A DNA stretch of 64,000 nucleotides from Theocolax elegans (GCA_026168455.1 CM047428.1:37476121-37540120), one strand, 5' to 3'. Shown: positions 45,245 through 57,486, counted from the first letter of the stretch. Made by a program: numbers and translations. The notes: generated by a model not told the origin, from the letters alone.

Positions 45245-47935
45245 TAATAAAAATAATAATAAATAGTAATAAAATAATATAAATAACATAAATACCATAA
45301 ATACTATAAGTACCATAATACATAATAACATAAACTACCTAATATATAAATAAATTATAATTATATATGTATGATCAATATTTAATTATTTGGTTGAATT
45401 TTTATATAAATTAGTTATATATATAGACAAAAATTATTAAAATTTTTATACTATATTTTGTTATTTTATAAAATTTATAAAATAAAGTTTTACAATATTT
45501 AATATGTAACGTTATAATTAATCTTACGTAAATAGCAAATTTTAATATCAAAATAACAAAAGTACTTACATCATATATAGTGAAATGTATATACTACATA
45601 TATTAAAATTTGTATAATATGTATTGTAGAAATATTTTATATACGCGTATACGTTCATTTCTTTTTCAGTATTCAATTATTTTCTGACGACTTTTTAATT
45701 TAAGGCTATTAAAAATTTAACGCTATATTCTAATTACTCCATTCGTCCAATAGGTGGCGTGTATAATATTTTCTATTTTTCCAGTTCTTCTCGCAAATGC
45801 TCAAAAATGTGTCAACTAGTATATAAGAAACAACAAGATATTTAGTTATTATGCGAAAATGTATCTTCCGTTCAGCGTATTGCAATGATAGCAATTGAAA
45901 TAATATTTAAGTTTGTGACTAATAAGTGTAATGAATAAATATATGCGAGTGAATAAAAATTGCGATCAACTGCGTAAGAAGTTGCGCAGGAAGGGAATAT
46001 TTTGTTTTTAATTTCGTAATGTTTGTTCCAGTAGATGATGCCGCGATGATCTGGAGGCAACATAAGGGACCTGAATATCATCTACAGGAAGAAATTAATT
46101 TTTTTTTAAATTTCGTAATGTGCGTTCCAGTAGATGATGCCGCGATGATCTGGAGGTAACATAAGGGACCTGGACATCATCTACAGGAAGAAATTAATTT
46201 TTTTTTTAATTTCGTAATGTGCGTTACAGTAGATGATGCCGCGATGATCTGGAGGTAACATTAGGGACCTGGAAATCATCTTCAGAAAGAAATGATTTTT
46301 TTTAATTTCGTAATGTGCGTTCCAGTAGATAATAATAAAAATAATAATAAATAGTAATAAAATAATATAAATAACATATATACCATAAATACTATAAATA
46401 CCATAATACATAATAACATAAACTACCTAATATATAAATAAATTATAATTATATATGTATGATCAATGTTTAATTATTTGGTTGAGTTTTTATATAAATT
46501 AGTTGTATATAGACAAAAATTATTAAAATTTTTATACTGTATTTTGTTATTTTATAAAATTTATAAAATAAAGTTTTACAATATTTAATATGTAACGTTA
46601 TAATTAATCTTACGTAAATAGCAAATTTTAATATCAAAATAACAAAAGTTCTTACATCATATATAGTGAAATGTATATACTACATATATTAAAATTTGTA
46701 TAATATGTATTGTAGAAATATTTTATATACGCGTATACGTTCATTTCTTTTTCAGTATTCAATTATTTTCTGACGACTTTTTAATTTAAGGCTATTAAAA
46801 ATTTAACGCTATATTCTAATTACTCCATTCGTCCAATAGGTGGCGTGTATCAAATTTTCTATTTTTCCAGTTCTTCTCGCAAATGCTCAAAAATGTGTCA
46901 ACTAGTATATAAGAAACAACAAGATATTTATTTATTATGCGAAAATGTATCTTCCGTTCAGCGTATTGCAATGATAGCGATTGAAACAATATTTAAGTTA
47001 GTGACTAATAAGTGTAATGAATAAATATATGCGAGTGAATAAAAATTGCGATCAACTGCGTAAGAATAGTATATAATTAAATCTCCAAATATTAAATGTT
47101 TCTGTAGTACTTAATTGACAAATGGAATTCCCCCAATATATACATTCTATTTCGAATTAATTAAAAACTAAATATAATTCATTTTTACTTCCTTAAATTC
47201 GCATTTAAAAAATACCAGATTGAATAATAAAATTTGCTGACTTATATAATAAAAATTACTATATTGAATATCAAAAATTACGATATTGGATATTAAAAGA
47301 TATTATATCTAAATGTTACTATATAACATAGCAAAAATTATTATATTGCTGAGATGTCACACTTTTCCTATACAATATAGTAATTTTTAATATAGATTAT
47401 TTTAATATTTATTATAATATTTTTCTCAGTGTATAAAAAGTGTTATTACCAAATTACCAATAACACACAAGTTAATAAGTACTGCTAAATAAATAAAATA
47501 ATTATTTGCAAAGGATGTATACATATCACATGACAATAAAAAATCAATAATAATTCCTTTATGAAAAGTGCTATTGCAATAATAATTAAACTCTATTTCA
47601 TACAAAAATTATTATTTTTATAGATAATTTCTATTTTTTTAATATTATCATTTTAATTCATCGTATAATAATAATAGATTCATTAATTATTATACATATG
47701 ATAATAAATCTATATGGGTACAATTTAATAAATAATAATTGAATGTAGTTAAATAATAAAATATTTTTTAGTTTAATTTAATATTATCTATTAGATAATG
47801 ATTTTTCAGCGAGCGAGCGTGAGCGAGTGAGGATTTTAGCTAGTTTATTTTAAAATATTGTACCCGATTTTCTACGAAACCAAAAAAAATTTTGTACAAT
47901 AAATAAATCAAACGAAATAATAAACATTGAAAAAA
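45245..47935 (-). repeat. inverted copies of the ~1.5-kb satellite unit
   Basis: 46330-47935 is a nearly full unit in reverse orientation, with its anchor at about 47843. 45340-45975 is a second, truncated reverse unit. They are separated by hairpin units at 45985-46330. Together with 32514-41180 they form a very large inverted repeat. Confidence 0.88.
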
Positions 47936-48715
47936 AACTTTTTAATCCGATAAAATGAGGAAGAAAACGGATTATCCTCGGCTCTCGGTCACCAGCGCAC
48001 GCAAATATACTTAAAATTAAATAAATTCATCAACAAATTAATAAATAAATCAATAAATGATCAATAAATAAATTAATAAATAAATATATTCCTACCTAAC
48101 TATATAGAATATCTATCGCAGTGACCTCTTACAATCGCGTGTTACATAAAAAAAAATTAAATACAATTTTTATTATGACGCGAGAGCCGATACGCGTAGT
48201 CAAAATTATAATTTAAGCAAATTTCAAAAATCACCCCCTTGCACAGGTTTTCACAATTTTTATTGAGTCGTAAAATTACATTCGCTAATTTCCGACTAAC
48301 CTATATGTAATCAGGGACACGTGTTATTAAATCGCGGACCTCAAACCATTCTATCTCATATAAATAAATAAATCTGAAATTATTCTAATTTACGTGTGCC
48401 AACAATTTTCAAAAAGAAATTTTATTACTGTCGATTTCGGATTTATTTCAGATAAAAACAAAAAAACGAAGAAAATCCGCTAAAATTATCTAAATTATTG
48501 TCAAACACAATAATTTATTAATTGAAATTAATTCAATTGTCGACAATAATTAATGCATTAATTAACGTAACTAACGTATTAACCACCAAACACACGTAAA
48601 TCAACCGAGCATATGTTAAAATAATTCAATTCCGGTCTGTTCCTATTCCCTTGTTGTGCACCGTGTACGCGCAATCAACTATCCTAACGTCTAGGGACTT
48701 TTTTTTCTTCACTTA
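47936..48715 (-). other. probable leader of a missing LTR element
   Basis: Lies between the satellite and a primer site, on the side where the body of the minus-strand element should be. It has a (TAAA)n-like stretch at about 48005-48085 and no gag. The element body was lost or replaced by the satellite at about 47935. Confidence 0.4.
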
Positions 48716-48726
48716 GTTGGGCGCCA
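48716..48726 (-). promoter_or_regulatory. tRNA primer-binding site
   Basis: TGGCGCCCAAC on the minus strand begins immediately after the LTR end ...CATTACA. It is identical to the first 11 bases of the gypsy C site at 18569. Confidence 0.75.
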
Positions 48727-49776
48727 TGTAATGTGCCTGGGGAAAAATTATCGAGTTGCCCGTCTTACATACATATAGTTCGTGGTGAATAATCCTGGAT
48801 AGTCTGTCCGACTAGATATCACGTACTCGATGACTAAACAAAATATGCAACTATATATATGATGTTTACAAAATATTTCCCGCGCAGCGGCTGCGGTTAC
48901 CTGTCTGCACACTTGCCGTTAAAGTTGTTTGGAAATCGTATTTCGATTTCCAACAACGACAGGTAAAATGATAATCTTTCCTGAAATGGACCGCGGAAAG
49001 AAAATTAAATGTGAGTTCGCGAGAATCCGTATATTTATATACGACTCGAAGGAAGACGGAGGAACAAATATATACGCCGGTTCGAAAACTACAAATCAAC
49101 ACGATTTGAAAAGAATTGATTATTAACAGATTTATTGAGATGGAACAAAATAACAAATAAATACAATAACAATTATGATTTGAGGTCCTTATACGCACGA
49201 AGGTGGAGTCGTAAACGTCGACTCAACAGGAGAGGGGAAAGGGGTACTCGAACTAACTCTCTTAAAACTAAATGAACGATGGCGTCAAATAAATTAATTA
49301 ATATGCGATAATTATCGCTCGCGCGAAAAGTGGTACCACTTACTTTATCTTTTTTTCGGATCACGAATATGAAGGAACAAAGCACTTCCTCTCTCTCGCT
49401 ATCTCTTTTCCGTTAGATTGAAAATGTCGGTGGAGGAATCCCTCGACCACCGATCAATCTGTTTTGTGCGTGTGTACAAAATAACTACACCAAAGAACAC
49501 CGGAAAAATAACTCGTCGGTATAATGGTCGAATAAAAACCGGTAAAACCACACGGAAAAACTCGTGGATCTCAACCGGGAAATATATCGTCACACGTGTC
49601 GTCGTGATCTCTCGTGTAACTCGGTAGTCCTGCGCGCGCGACTCTCTCCCGAATTCTGATTTTCATTGCGCGGATATTAGCCGTTCGAGTCGTTGGCTAT
49701 ACCTATATCTATATATAGCGCTCGTGTTTACCTACCTAATTCGTATAATGGTGAGTGAATATCACTTACCATTACA
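48727..49776 (-). repeat. 1,050-bp LTR of a minus-strand retrotransposon
   Basis: The minus strand begins TGTAATGGTAAGTGA and ends GCACATTACA, with matching TGTAATG/CATTACA ends. An imperfect palindrome TAATGGTGAGTGAATATCAC...CATTA sits at the outer edge (49746-49774 on the plus strand). A TATATATAG-containing stretch (about 49710-49722) and an AATAAA (minus strand, about 49128-49133) are candidate promoter and polyadenylation signals. No second LTR is present. Confidence 0.7.
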
Positions 49777-50051
49777 TATTCTATTATGTTTTGTGAAAGT
49801 GTAAGATTTATTAATAATTCTATTAATATGATATTATTACCGAGAACTGAGACAATTTTTAGATTTATTTTTGAATACTCTGTAAAATTCTTAAAAGTAA
49901 TAAAACTTTTTAATTTAATTATTTTATATTACATTATTATTTTTAATACATTAAAAAAATTAATGTACAAATTAATTAATTTTGTTACAGAGTATATTCA
50001 AATTCTTAAAAACTTAGAAATTCAATACTTTTGTCAAAAAGAAATAAATAT
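49777..50051. other. AT-rich spacer
   Basis: Contains an open but compositionally biased 106-residue plus frame (49786-50106) that runs into the next repeat. I see no family signature and do not regard it as a gene. Confidence 0.45.
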
Positions 50052-50559
50052 TGTGACGCTGCATTGGGGATCAGGGTGCAGGTTAATAATTAGTTTAGTA
50101 CACTAGATAAAAGATTTATTAAACACACAGTTACAGTTTAATTTGCCGAGGGTGGGCACCAGCCGCGCTGATTCGCGACGAAATAACGATAACACGCGGG
50201 TTATCGTAACAGAAAGTATTATACCTGCTATACAAACGCCGGCCCGATACATGGCCGGATTTCGGGTATAGCTGGATACGCTGTAGGGAAGGAAGGGGAA
50301 GGACGGGGAGGAAAAGGAATACAATTTACGGTACACGGCGGTACCGTCAGCAGATAGAGGTAATTAATTCACCAACTTTTACTGCCAAGCTGGGACGCTT
50401 GGTCGGGAAAGTGTTCCTCTCTCTCAATCTCACTCTTTTTCACTCAATCGCACTAAGTCGCTATTCGCAGCTGGGTATCGTTTTCGTCGAGTCGACCGAC
50501 CGTAGAGCTCTATACTGTTCCTCTTAATGCGTACTTGTATTGATAACTTTGCTCTTACA
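50052..50559 (-). repeat. candidate LTR, 508 bp
   Basis: The minus strand starts TGTAAGAGCAAAG and ends GCGTCACA (TG/CA), with an AATAAA about 65 bases before the end. No primer site follows, no target duplication is seen and no second copy is in the window, so this is only suggestive. Confidence 0.35.
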
Positions 50560-51789
50560 GCTGTATACTGGTTGGCGTTGGAGGTTCCATAGCCTTCCGT
50601 CTGCTGTCCTGTGGAGTTAAGGAGGGTCCTTGAGGCTTCCTTATTTATAGCCTTCTTGCTTCATCCGCTTGGCAGTGTTAAACCCGGAGGAGCCTACCTG
50701 ATGCTGACCGAGAGCTCGCCCAGGGCCTTCAACGCCCGGACCACCCTAGTGCTTCAACTGCTTATGTGTGCTGTGCTTGGGATAGGGTTTTAGTCTGTGA
50801 GGGTAAGTAGGGCCTAGTTAATGTACGGGTAGGTAGCTAGGCTAAAGATACATGGGTAAGTAGGTCTATTTAGAGACTCGTATAGCTTGAACGGGTAGGT
50901 AGGTGTTCGTGTGTACAATACAATTGTGAAACAACATATACATTACGTAAATAGAAAAAGAACTAATATTTATTTATAATAATGTTCATTCTCTTTTAAT
51001 GACTTATACATCCTTTAAACCTTCTGTCAGGTCCTAAAGGTTTTATTTTTCTAACTTTTGATTGTATCAAATGTATACTTCTTTATATTTTGTAATTCTG
51101 TATAAATCCGTCTTTACATGTCCTACATTTATTCTTATCTATTTCATGTGGACAATATTCCAACATTAAATTGATTCTTGCATCTAATTTTAATACATTT
51201 CGGGAGGTAGCGGTGGAATGATTTTCGAAGGTAGAAGAGGTGGATTAAACAATCTTTGAATAATTTCTTGTTTCTCCCTCTCCAGTTCCTCTTACAATAT
51301 CCTACCTTTAGCCTTTTACTCCTCATAGATTTTTTTAGGTTACCATACGTTTCCCTCCTTTTTGCTTTTTCTCTCAAAAAGGACAACCTTGCTTTCTGCA
51401 TACATTGCTTTTTAATCAAGTTGTAATTAAGAGTATTTGGTGGATTCACTATAATAAATCGAAGCAAAATGCAATGATCGAATTAAAACAAAAATAGATA
51501 AAATTATATTTACAAATAGCATGCAATTTAAGTTTTAATATATTGTTATGCACGGCCCCTCACAGAATGAGGAACGTAACGATAATAATTTACCGTGGAA
51601 CGGATGTGGGTACGGGAATACCGTTTGCTGCCATTTGACGGGCAAGTACTATTGTGTAAACCGGGGATATACCTTGATATTAATTATTTATTGTCTCAAA
51701 CTGGAGAGATCCGCCGTGGGGTAGTGTGATATTGGGATTCGTGTTTTATGTTCGCCGCGTCGGTCGTAGGCTCTCGAGTCTAATGGTTC
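50560..51789. other. unassigned DNA
   Basis: 50560-50830 is GC-richer with a plus frame (50611-50793) I do not recognise. 50800-50900 has GGGTAGGTAG-type short repeats. Minus frame 51467-51144 is basic; just downstream on the minus strand is CPHEIDKNKCRTCK, which has a C-x-H...C-x2-C layout, but it is in another frame and too short to name. 51540-51789 may belong to the gypsy fragment that follows. Confidence 0.35.
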
Positions 51790-52162
51790 CGGAACTGAAG
51801 CAACTCCAAGTTGGTCAGGACGTGATCGATCGTCTCGGAGGTTCTATCGGTTCTTGCGTCCGATCACTTCGACGGCTTATTGATTTTTGATGTTCCACGC
51901 TCGCGTAAATCGCGGGGTCTTTCATAATTCGTTCTTTTGTAGATGTGTCAATTGCAAGCTTATCGTGAGGTGGTTCGCGCTGTTGATCGCGCTGTTGGAT
52001 CAATGCGGGTGTCGATGACCGGTTGGGTCTGGGTGCGGTTATTGGCACCGATTTTGTTACGTACGGATATACGTCAATTCGAGTTAGGCCCAAATCGTAC
52101 GTAACACGTCCGAAGCCGCACCGACGGCGTCCTCTTTGGCGATTTATATCGCGTGCAAACAT
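51790..52162 (-). pseudogene. gypsy F fragment, region before the integrase zinc finger
   Basis: The minus frame 52162-51815 contains LTRIDVYPYV, TAPRPNRSSTPA and PIEPPRRSIT. The central part matches the segment upstream of the integrase finger at 56160-56290 (PRPNRSSTPASI). It is a second copy of the same linker region of Ty3/gypsy Pol, without catalytic domains. Confidence 0.55.
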
Positions 52163-52752
52163 GTTTTAGTTTCCGAAAAAAAATTTGTGAGTGGATGTAT
52201 GGCCGATTGCCATTTTACAAGTGTTCTGGCGTTCTCTCCATATATATAGTATACATTTGTATGCAATTTTCATGGTTTGTTGTATTTTGTTTCCGGTGTC
52301 TGAAATGGTAAATTATTATATAGCAGTTGACGGATTAATATATGTACATATTGTGTTGTAATTATTCAGCCTAACTGGCTGGGTCACATTTTCAATTCTC
52401 TTAGGTGTATAGCATTTATGATTTCCTGATCTCTTTCGCCCTGTCTTAAAATTTGCAAACCTTTGGAATCAATAATTTCCATGCCACAATTATTATTATT
52501 GCTAGTATTATGATAGCTGCCGCGGTTCAGCTAGCCATGAGGATATTAGTATAAATTATTTATTTTAGCAATAATTAATTTGCAATTATTATAAAATAAG
52601 AGAGAAAAATATGACGACTAATATTTGTAATTACAAGTATGATTTATTCGAGTAGAGATTATTAATTCTGGTTTTTGAAATACATGGCTTGCGTGGAATT
52701 TTACTAAATTTATATGGGATATTCCACGTAAAGTGGTCCGATCAAAATTTTG
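52163..52752. other. AT-rich spacer
   Basis: On the minus strand near 52465-52545 there is a short hydrophobic run (AIIILAIIIIVAW) that could be an env-like membrane segment, but no surrounding frame supports it. Nothing else recognised. Confidence 0.35.
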
Positions 52753-53673
52753 AAATGCACCAGATTTTGGGTACACATTGCAAATGTTTTTCAGAATACA
52801 GAAAAAAATTTTTAGCTACTGGCATCTATTTACTCAAAAGTTATTCTAACCTCAAAAAGTGAATTTTTCCAAGTTTTTTTCAACACCAGCTGGGTTCACC
52901 GCTATCTAACTCAAAATCTATCAACTTTTACTATAAAACATTATATGTAACATTCGTTGCTAATTATGTCTAAAATTTATTCTTCTGGGTTAGAATTTCT
53001 AATCTCAAGGTCAATGTTACATAAACTATATGTCAATATTCAACTTTAAAAAAGTGTAAGTGCGCCACAATTGATTTTTTTATCCAAAAATCCAAAAGAA
53101 AGCTTGGAGCAACACCTTTCAAATGGTATGTAGTATTTTCATGGCCTTCAATTCTGTAAAAAGTTATGATAATTTAAAGAAACACGAAATTTTTTAAAAA
53201 ATTTAAATGGGAATTACCATGTTAATTTATGTGGATTTTTTTTCTTTCTTAAGATTATCATAACTTTTTACAGAATTAAAGACCATGAAAATGCTACAGA
53301 CCATTTGAAAGGTGTTGCTCCAAGCTTTCTTTTGGACTTTTGGATAAAAAAATCAATTGTGGCGCACTTACACTTTTTTAAAATTGAATATTGACATATA
53401 GTTTATATAATATTAACCCTGAAATTAGAAATTCTAATTCAGAAGAATAAATTCTAGACATAATTAGTAACGAATGTTACGTATAATATTCCATAGTAAA
53501 AGTAGATAGATTTTGAGTTAAATAGAGGTGAACCCAGCTGGTGTTGAAAAAACTTGGAAAAATTCACTTTTTGAGGTTAGAATAACTTTTGAGCAAATAG
53601 ATTCCAGTACCTAAATTTTTTTTTCTGTATTCTGAAAAACATTTGCAATGTGTACCCAAAATTTGGTGCATTT
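52753..53673. mobile_element. 921-bp foldback element
   Basis: AAATGCACCAGATTTTGGGT at the left is complementary to ACCCAAAATTTGGTGCATTT at the right, and pairing continues through nearly the whole element with the centre near 53205. Stretches such as CAACACCAGCTGGGTTCACC and GTGGCGCACTTACACTTTTT occur in both arms. I find no convincing target duplication, and the outermost bases are uncertain by a few positions. No protein is encoded. Confidence 0.7.
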
Positions 53674-55079
53674 TAATTATGCATATGTATATAATTTTGT
53701 TTACGAATGTTTTGCTCTACGCTCTGGTATTATTTATTGGTTACATCGTATTAGGTTAATGGACTATTGATAAAATGTCTGATAGCAGGGATAAGTTCAA
53801 TCTTCGTGGCTCGCAACGCGTGCATGTGCGCTGCGCTAGTGTGCGCGACGATGCGACATCACGTACACTACTGCGGCTCCTACTCGTTGGCGTATGTGCA
53901 TAGTCGCATTAGTGTGCGTATTCGTGCGACGCGCCAACTGCCGAGTGGATTGCTTCGGGCGTGTGCGTGTGGACTGCGCTTGTATGCGCGCCGATGCGAC
54001 ATTACGTGTACCATTGCGACATTTTACTTCACGCATTGTGTGTATGTGCTTGGGTGGTGTGTGTCTTGGGTGGTCTGTGATTTTAATCTTGTCTTCTCTC
54101 CCTTTTTTCAGAGAGTTTGCAGAGATTTATTTATTGGCCGGGGTTTTGAAAAATTTGAAAATCGCATTTTTCTATAGGAATGTGATCTAAGGTTCCTGAG
54201 TTAGAGCCAAATTAAGTTGCGATGTTGGTGAGTCAGACCCCTTATGCCTAGAGGCGTATTCCGGTTCGGCACGGTAAGGCCAAATGTTGAAATTTTCAAA
54301 ATTTCAGAAAAACGTTAAAATGCAGAATTTATTTCATTTTTAGCTGTATTTAGGTTTTATCTGGTCATTCTATATCAATATTACTTGAAAAATATTACAA
54401 AGGGCGTATCAACCGGCGATATCTGAGTTTCTTTATTCTTTACATTTGAAACCTACACAACACAGACACACACATACACACACATACATACACACACACA
54501 TGGAATCAGAAGTTCGCCTCGTCCACGTTGTTGATTCTGGGTAAAGCCAAGAGCGAGCATGTTTACTAATTTTTTCCCTCAAACATTCTTTCGGGTTATT
54601 GCTAAACATAATTTTCAAACGAAATGGACATTTTGCAAATTTGACCTTCAAATGACCTTGACCCTGGCGTCATGAGGTCAATACGACTTCAGATTCGGAT
54701 TCAGCAACCCCAAAAACATGAACATTCTGAATGAAAAATTGTAACTAGTGACTTCTGAAACTCCTACACATAATTTTCAAGTAGGATTGACATCGAAACT
54801 AGAAATGTCTTGGAAACTTAGCCATATTGCATCCCCCATTTTGAATTTAATTTTTATGGTTGCAGAATCATGTTTGGAGACTTCGTTAACTCTCACACCT
54901 GAATTCAGTTATTTAAATGAAAAAATTAAGTACTTATGCAAAAAAATGTTTACGCCTCTAGGCGTTTTTCGGCCCTCTAAAGGTTAGTTAGTGATAAATT
55001 TATTTGGCTTTATATGGTGCGTATGTGTTATGTTCAGCGTTTTTCTAGGTTAGATGTGTCCTGTTATGGCGGGTCCGTT
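53674..55079. other. unassigned DNA with a GC-rich direct repeat and (CA)n
   Basis: 53840-54030 holds two ~35-bp similar segments around GATGCGACATCACGTACACT and GATGCGACATTACGTGTACC, in a GTGCG-rich context. A (CA)n-like tract lies at 54455-54500. ACGCCTCTAGGCGT is a perfect 14-bp palindrome at about 54952-54965. No coding signal. Confidence 0.45.
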
Positions 55080-56290
55080 AGCCACAAAAATAGGACCGCT
55101 ACTGGTACTATTTTTGTAGTTCATGCCTTTCATCTTGATACTCTAAGATAACGTTGGATGCTCTTTCTATTTTGTTCATGTGCACGGTTTTGATGACGGA
55201 TCCGTTTCTTAACGTGACGTTTCGCGTGTTATAGTTTATCTTTATAATCTCGTAAGGTCCCTCGTATTCTATCTAGAATTTGCCTATTGGGGGGTCTTTT
55301 ACAAGTCGTATAATTTCTCCTTCTCTAAAGTGCTGTACATTCAGTTTTTTATCATACTAATTCATCGACCTATATTTTGCTTGTATCAAATTCATTGCGG
55401 CCATTGTTTGTACTTGGGTAAAGTTGATGGTAAGATCGGCTGCGTAGATATTGTAGGTTGAAAAGGTTTCTTTTAGTGGGAAGATCGATGGTGTACGCGG
55501 CTTTTGCACGAATAGTAATTCGTGCGGTGAGCAACCAGTTGCTTCGTGTTCGGTGCAATTATAAGCGTCTTGGCATAATGCTGTCCATTTTTCCCAATCG
55601 TTAGCGTTGTTTACATATTTGCGTAAATATTGGGCTAGCGTATGATGCATCCGTTCGATGCCGCCTTGTGATTGAGGATGATACGCTGTGATGTAATATT
55701 TGCTTATACCGAAAATCTTTGTAAAATGTTCTAGTAATCTATTTTGCAAATTATCCGTTCCGTCAAACTTCTGGCTACTTCTTCTGCTGTTGTGGTTTTT
55801 ATGGGTACTAGTATTGTGTATTTCGTCAGCCAGTCTTGTGCGGATAATATGTATTGGTAACCACTTTTCCCGGGTGGCAAGGGTCTGTACAAATCCAATG
55901 ATAGCTGCGCGAATGGGAGTGATGGCGTACTGCTTATAACCATTGGGAGTTTAGTTTTCTTTCGCATGAGCTTGTTACCCTAGCATTCGGCGCATCTAGA
56001 TACGAATTAGCGTAGGTCAGGACGCATGTTTCGTCAATAGTAATCGTTTGCCAATTTCGCGTAGGTTTTGTTTATTCTGCGATGCTCTCCAAGAGCTGCT
56101 TCATGATATTCTCTGCCAACTGTGTACCTTTGCTCGTGAGGCGACCCGCGCTGTTGCTGAGCGAGTTTTGCTGACGGGATCGATGCGGGTGTCGATGACC
56201 GGTTCGGGCGCGGTTGTTGGCACCGATTTTGCAACGCGCGGATATACGTCGATTCGAGTTAGGCCCGAGACGTACGTAACAATATATATG
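55080..56290 (-). pseudogene. gypsy G integrase (zinc finger, core, C-terminal domain)
   Basis: From 56160 down the minus strand reads HEAALGEHRRINKTYAKLAND, a stop, RNMRPDLR, a stop and FVSRCAEC, giving the H-H-C-C zinc finger. The core follows: FAQLSLDLYRPLPPGKSGY with the first catalytic Asp, and YILSAQDWLTKYTILVPI. A gap then removes the block holding the second Asp (expected D-Q-G). After a frame change come AYHPQSQGGIERMHHTL with the catalytic Glu and DAYNCTEHEATGCSPHELLF. Downstream, to about 55080, is YEGPYEIIKINYNTRNVTL, the C-terminal SH3-like region. Missing the second Asp, it is inactive. Confidence 0.85.
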
Positions 56291-56780
56291 TTTATTACAT
56301 GAAAAATATAGAATTTACAATGAAGAAAATAACTGATTTAAGGGGTCAAGCCTGGGTTAACTGCTCAAAAAATCGATATTTTTTTTATTAACTTTTTTAG
56401 AAGTATTTCTTATATAAAACATTATCCCAAAATTTGAAAAACAAAAAAAAATTTTTTCGCAAGTTATTATTGAATAAAGTAAGCATTAATGGACATTTTT
56501 TCTCTAAAATTATTTTTGCAAAAAAAAACATTTTATTTTAATTTAACTAAAACAATAATTGCGAGGTTTTCGACGTTTACATACAAGTATATTAAACGAA
56601 GTAACTATCAAGCGTAGAGTTTGGTAAAATAGAAATCTACTTTACCATACGATTCAAATTTAATAGTTAATAAATAAATGATTCCTTTTACTCTAATATA
56701 CTGCACAAATACGTACAGTTTTATTTGAAGTAAATATGTCTGCATTGATAAAGTATTTACATTATTTTAGTAAATACTCA

Positions 56781-57457
56781 CAAGGGAAGTACATGACCTC
56801 CGGGAAACGGATCTCATCCTAACTTTGGTATGTCTTTTATAATATACAAATATGAAGAAAGCCAAATTATCTCTTGTCAATGGCCACTTTTACGGAAGTT
56901 ATTCGACTTCCAATAATAATAGCAGTAAAAATTACTTCCAATTCGGTCGCTTATAACTCAAAAACAAATAAAGATAAATAATCGAACCAAAAACCAGAAG
57001 AAAGTTGAGTTCAAGTAGATATGGTTTTAAAAAAAAGAAGCTCAAATTGCTTAATTTGAAGCAAAGTTATGAAGAAAAGAAGAAATTGAAGATTATTAAG
57101 CCAAAATTTAATATAAAAAATTTATTGTTTCTTTTGGCTTAATAATCATCAATTTCTTATTTTCTTCATAACTTTGCTTCAAATTAAGCAATTTGAGCTT
57201 CTTTTTTTTCAAACCATATCTACTTGAACTCAACTTTCTTCTGGTTTTTGGTTTGATTGTTTATCTTTATTTGTTTCTGAGTTATAAGCAACCGAATTGG
57301 AAGTACTTTTTACTGCTATTATTATTGGATGTCGAATAACTTCCGTAAAAGTGGCCATTGGCAAGAGATAACTTGGCTTTCTTCATATTTTTATGTTATA
57401 AAAGACATACCAAAGTTAGGATGAGATCCGTTTCCCGGAGGTCATGTACTTCCCTTG
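56781..57457. mobile_element. 677-bp foldback element, TNA-duplication family, copy 2
   Basis: It begins CAAGGGAAGTACATGACCTC and ends with the complement GAGGTCATGTACTTCCCTTG, flanked by TCA at 56778-56780 and 57458-57460. The arms pair nearly throughout, centre about 57115-57120. It shares conserved islands with copy 1 at 15627: AAACGGATC near the ends, CAATGGCCAxTTTTACG, TTATAACTCAxAAACAA and AGTAGATA, in the same order. It is nested in the TTAA transposon, so it is younger than that insertion. Confidence 0.82.
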
Positions 57458-57486
57458 TCAGTGGATTTTAAATTAAAAGTATATTT

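Larger units (their letters stand above)
31560..47935. repeat. 16-kb complex satellite array with several interleaved unit types
   Basis: The entire stretch is built from four related building blocks repeated in direct and inverted order: a ~1.5-kb unit, a ~445-bp unit, a ~160-bp unit and 85-99-bp hairpin-forming units. It is strongly AT-rich with many T runs. The few short open frames, such as 35797-36033 and 45093-45323, recur only as parts of the units and are not genes. One LINE tail is inserted at 40978-41155. The sequence does not tell whether this is pericentromeric or interstitial. Confidence 0.9.

Noticed and set aside
31560..47935. Possible CRISPR-like array because of regular ~95-bp repeats
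   Set aside because: Repeats are contiguous without unique spacers, vary in length and occur with eukaryotic retroelements; no cas genes.
51040..51150. C-x-H...C-x2-C zinc-binding motif, minus strand
   Set aside because: A single short motif in a different frame from the nearby open frame; too little to name a protein.
52465..52545. Env-like transmembrane segment on the minus strand
   Set aside because: Only a short hydrophobic run near an ATT-rich repeat, with no flanking envelope features or open frame.
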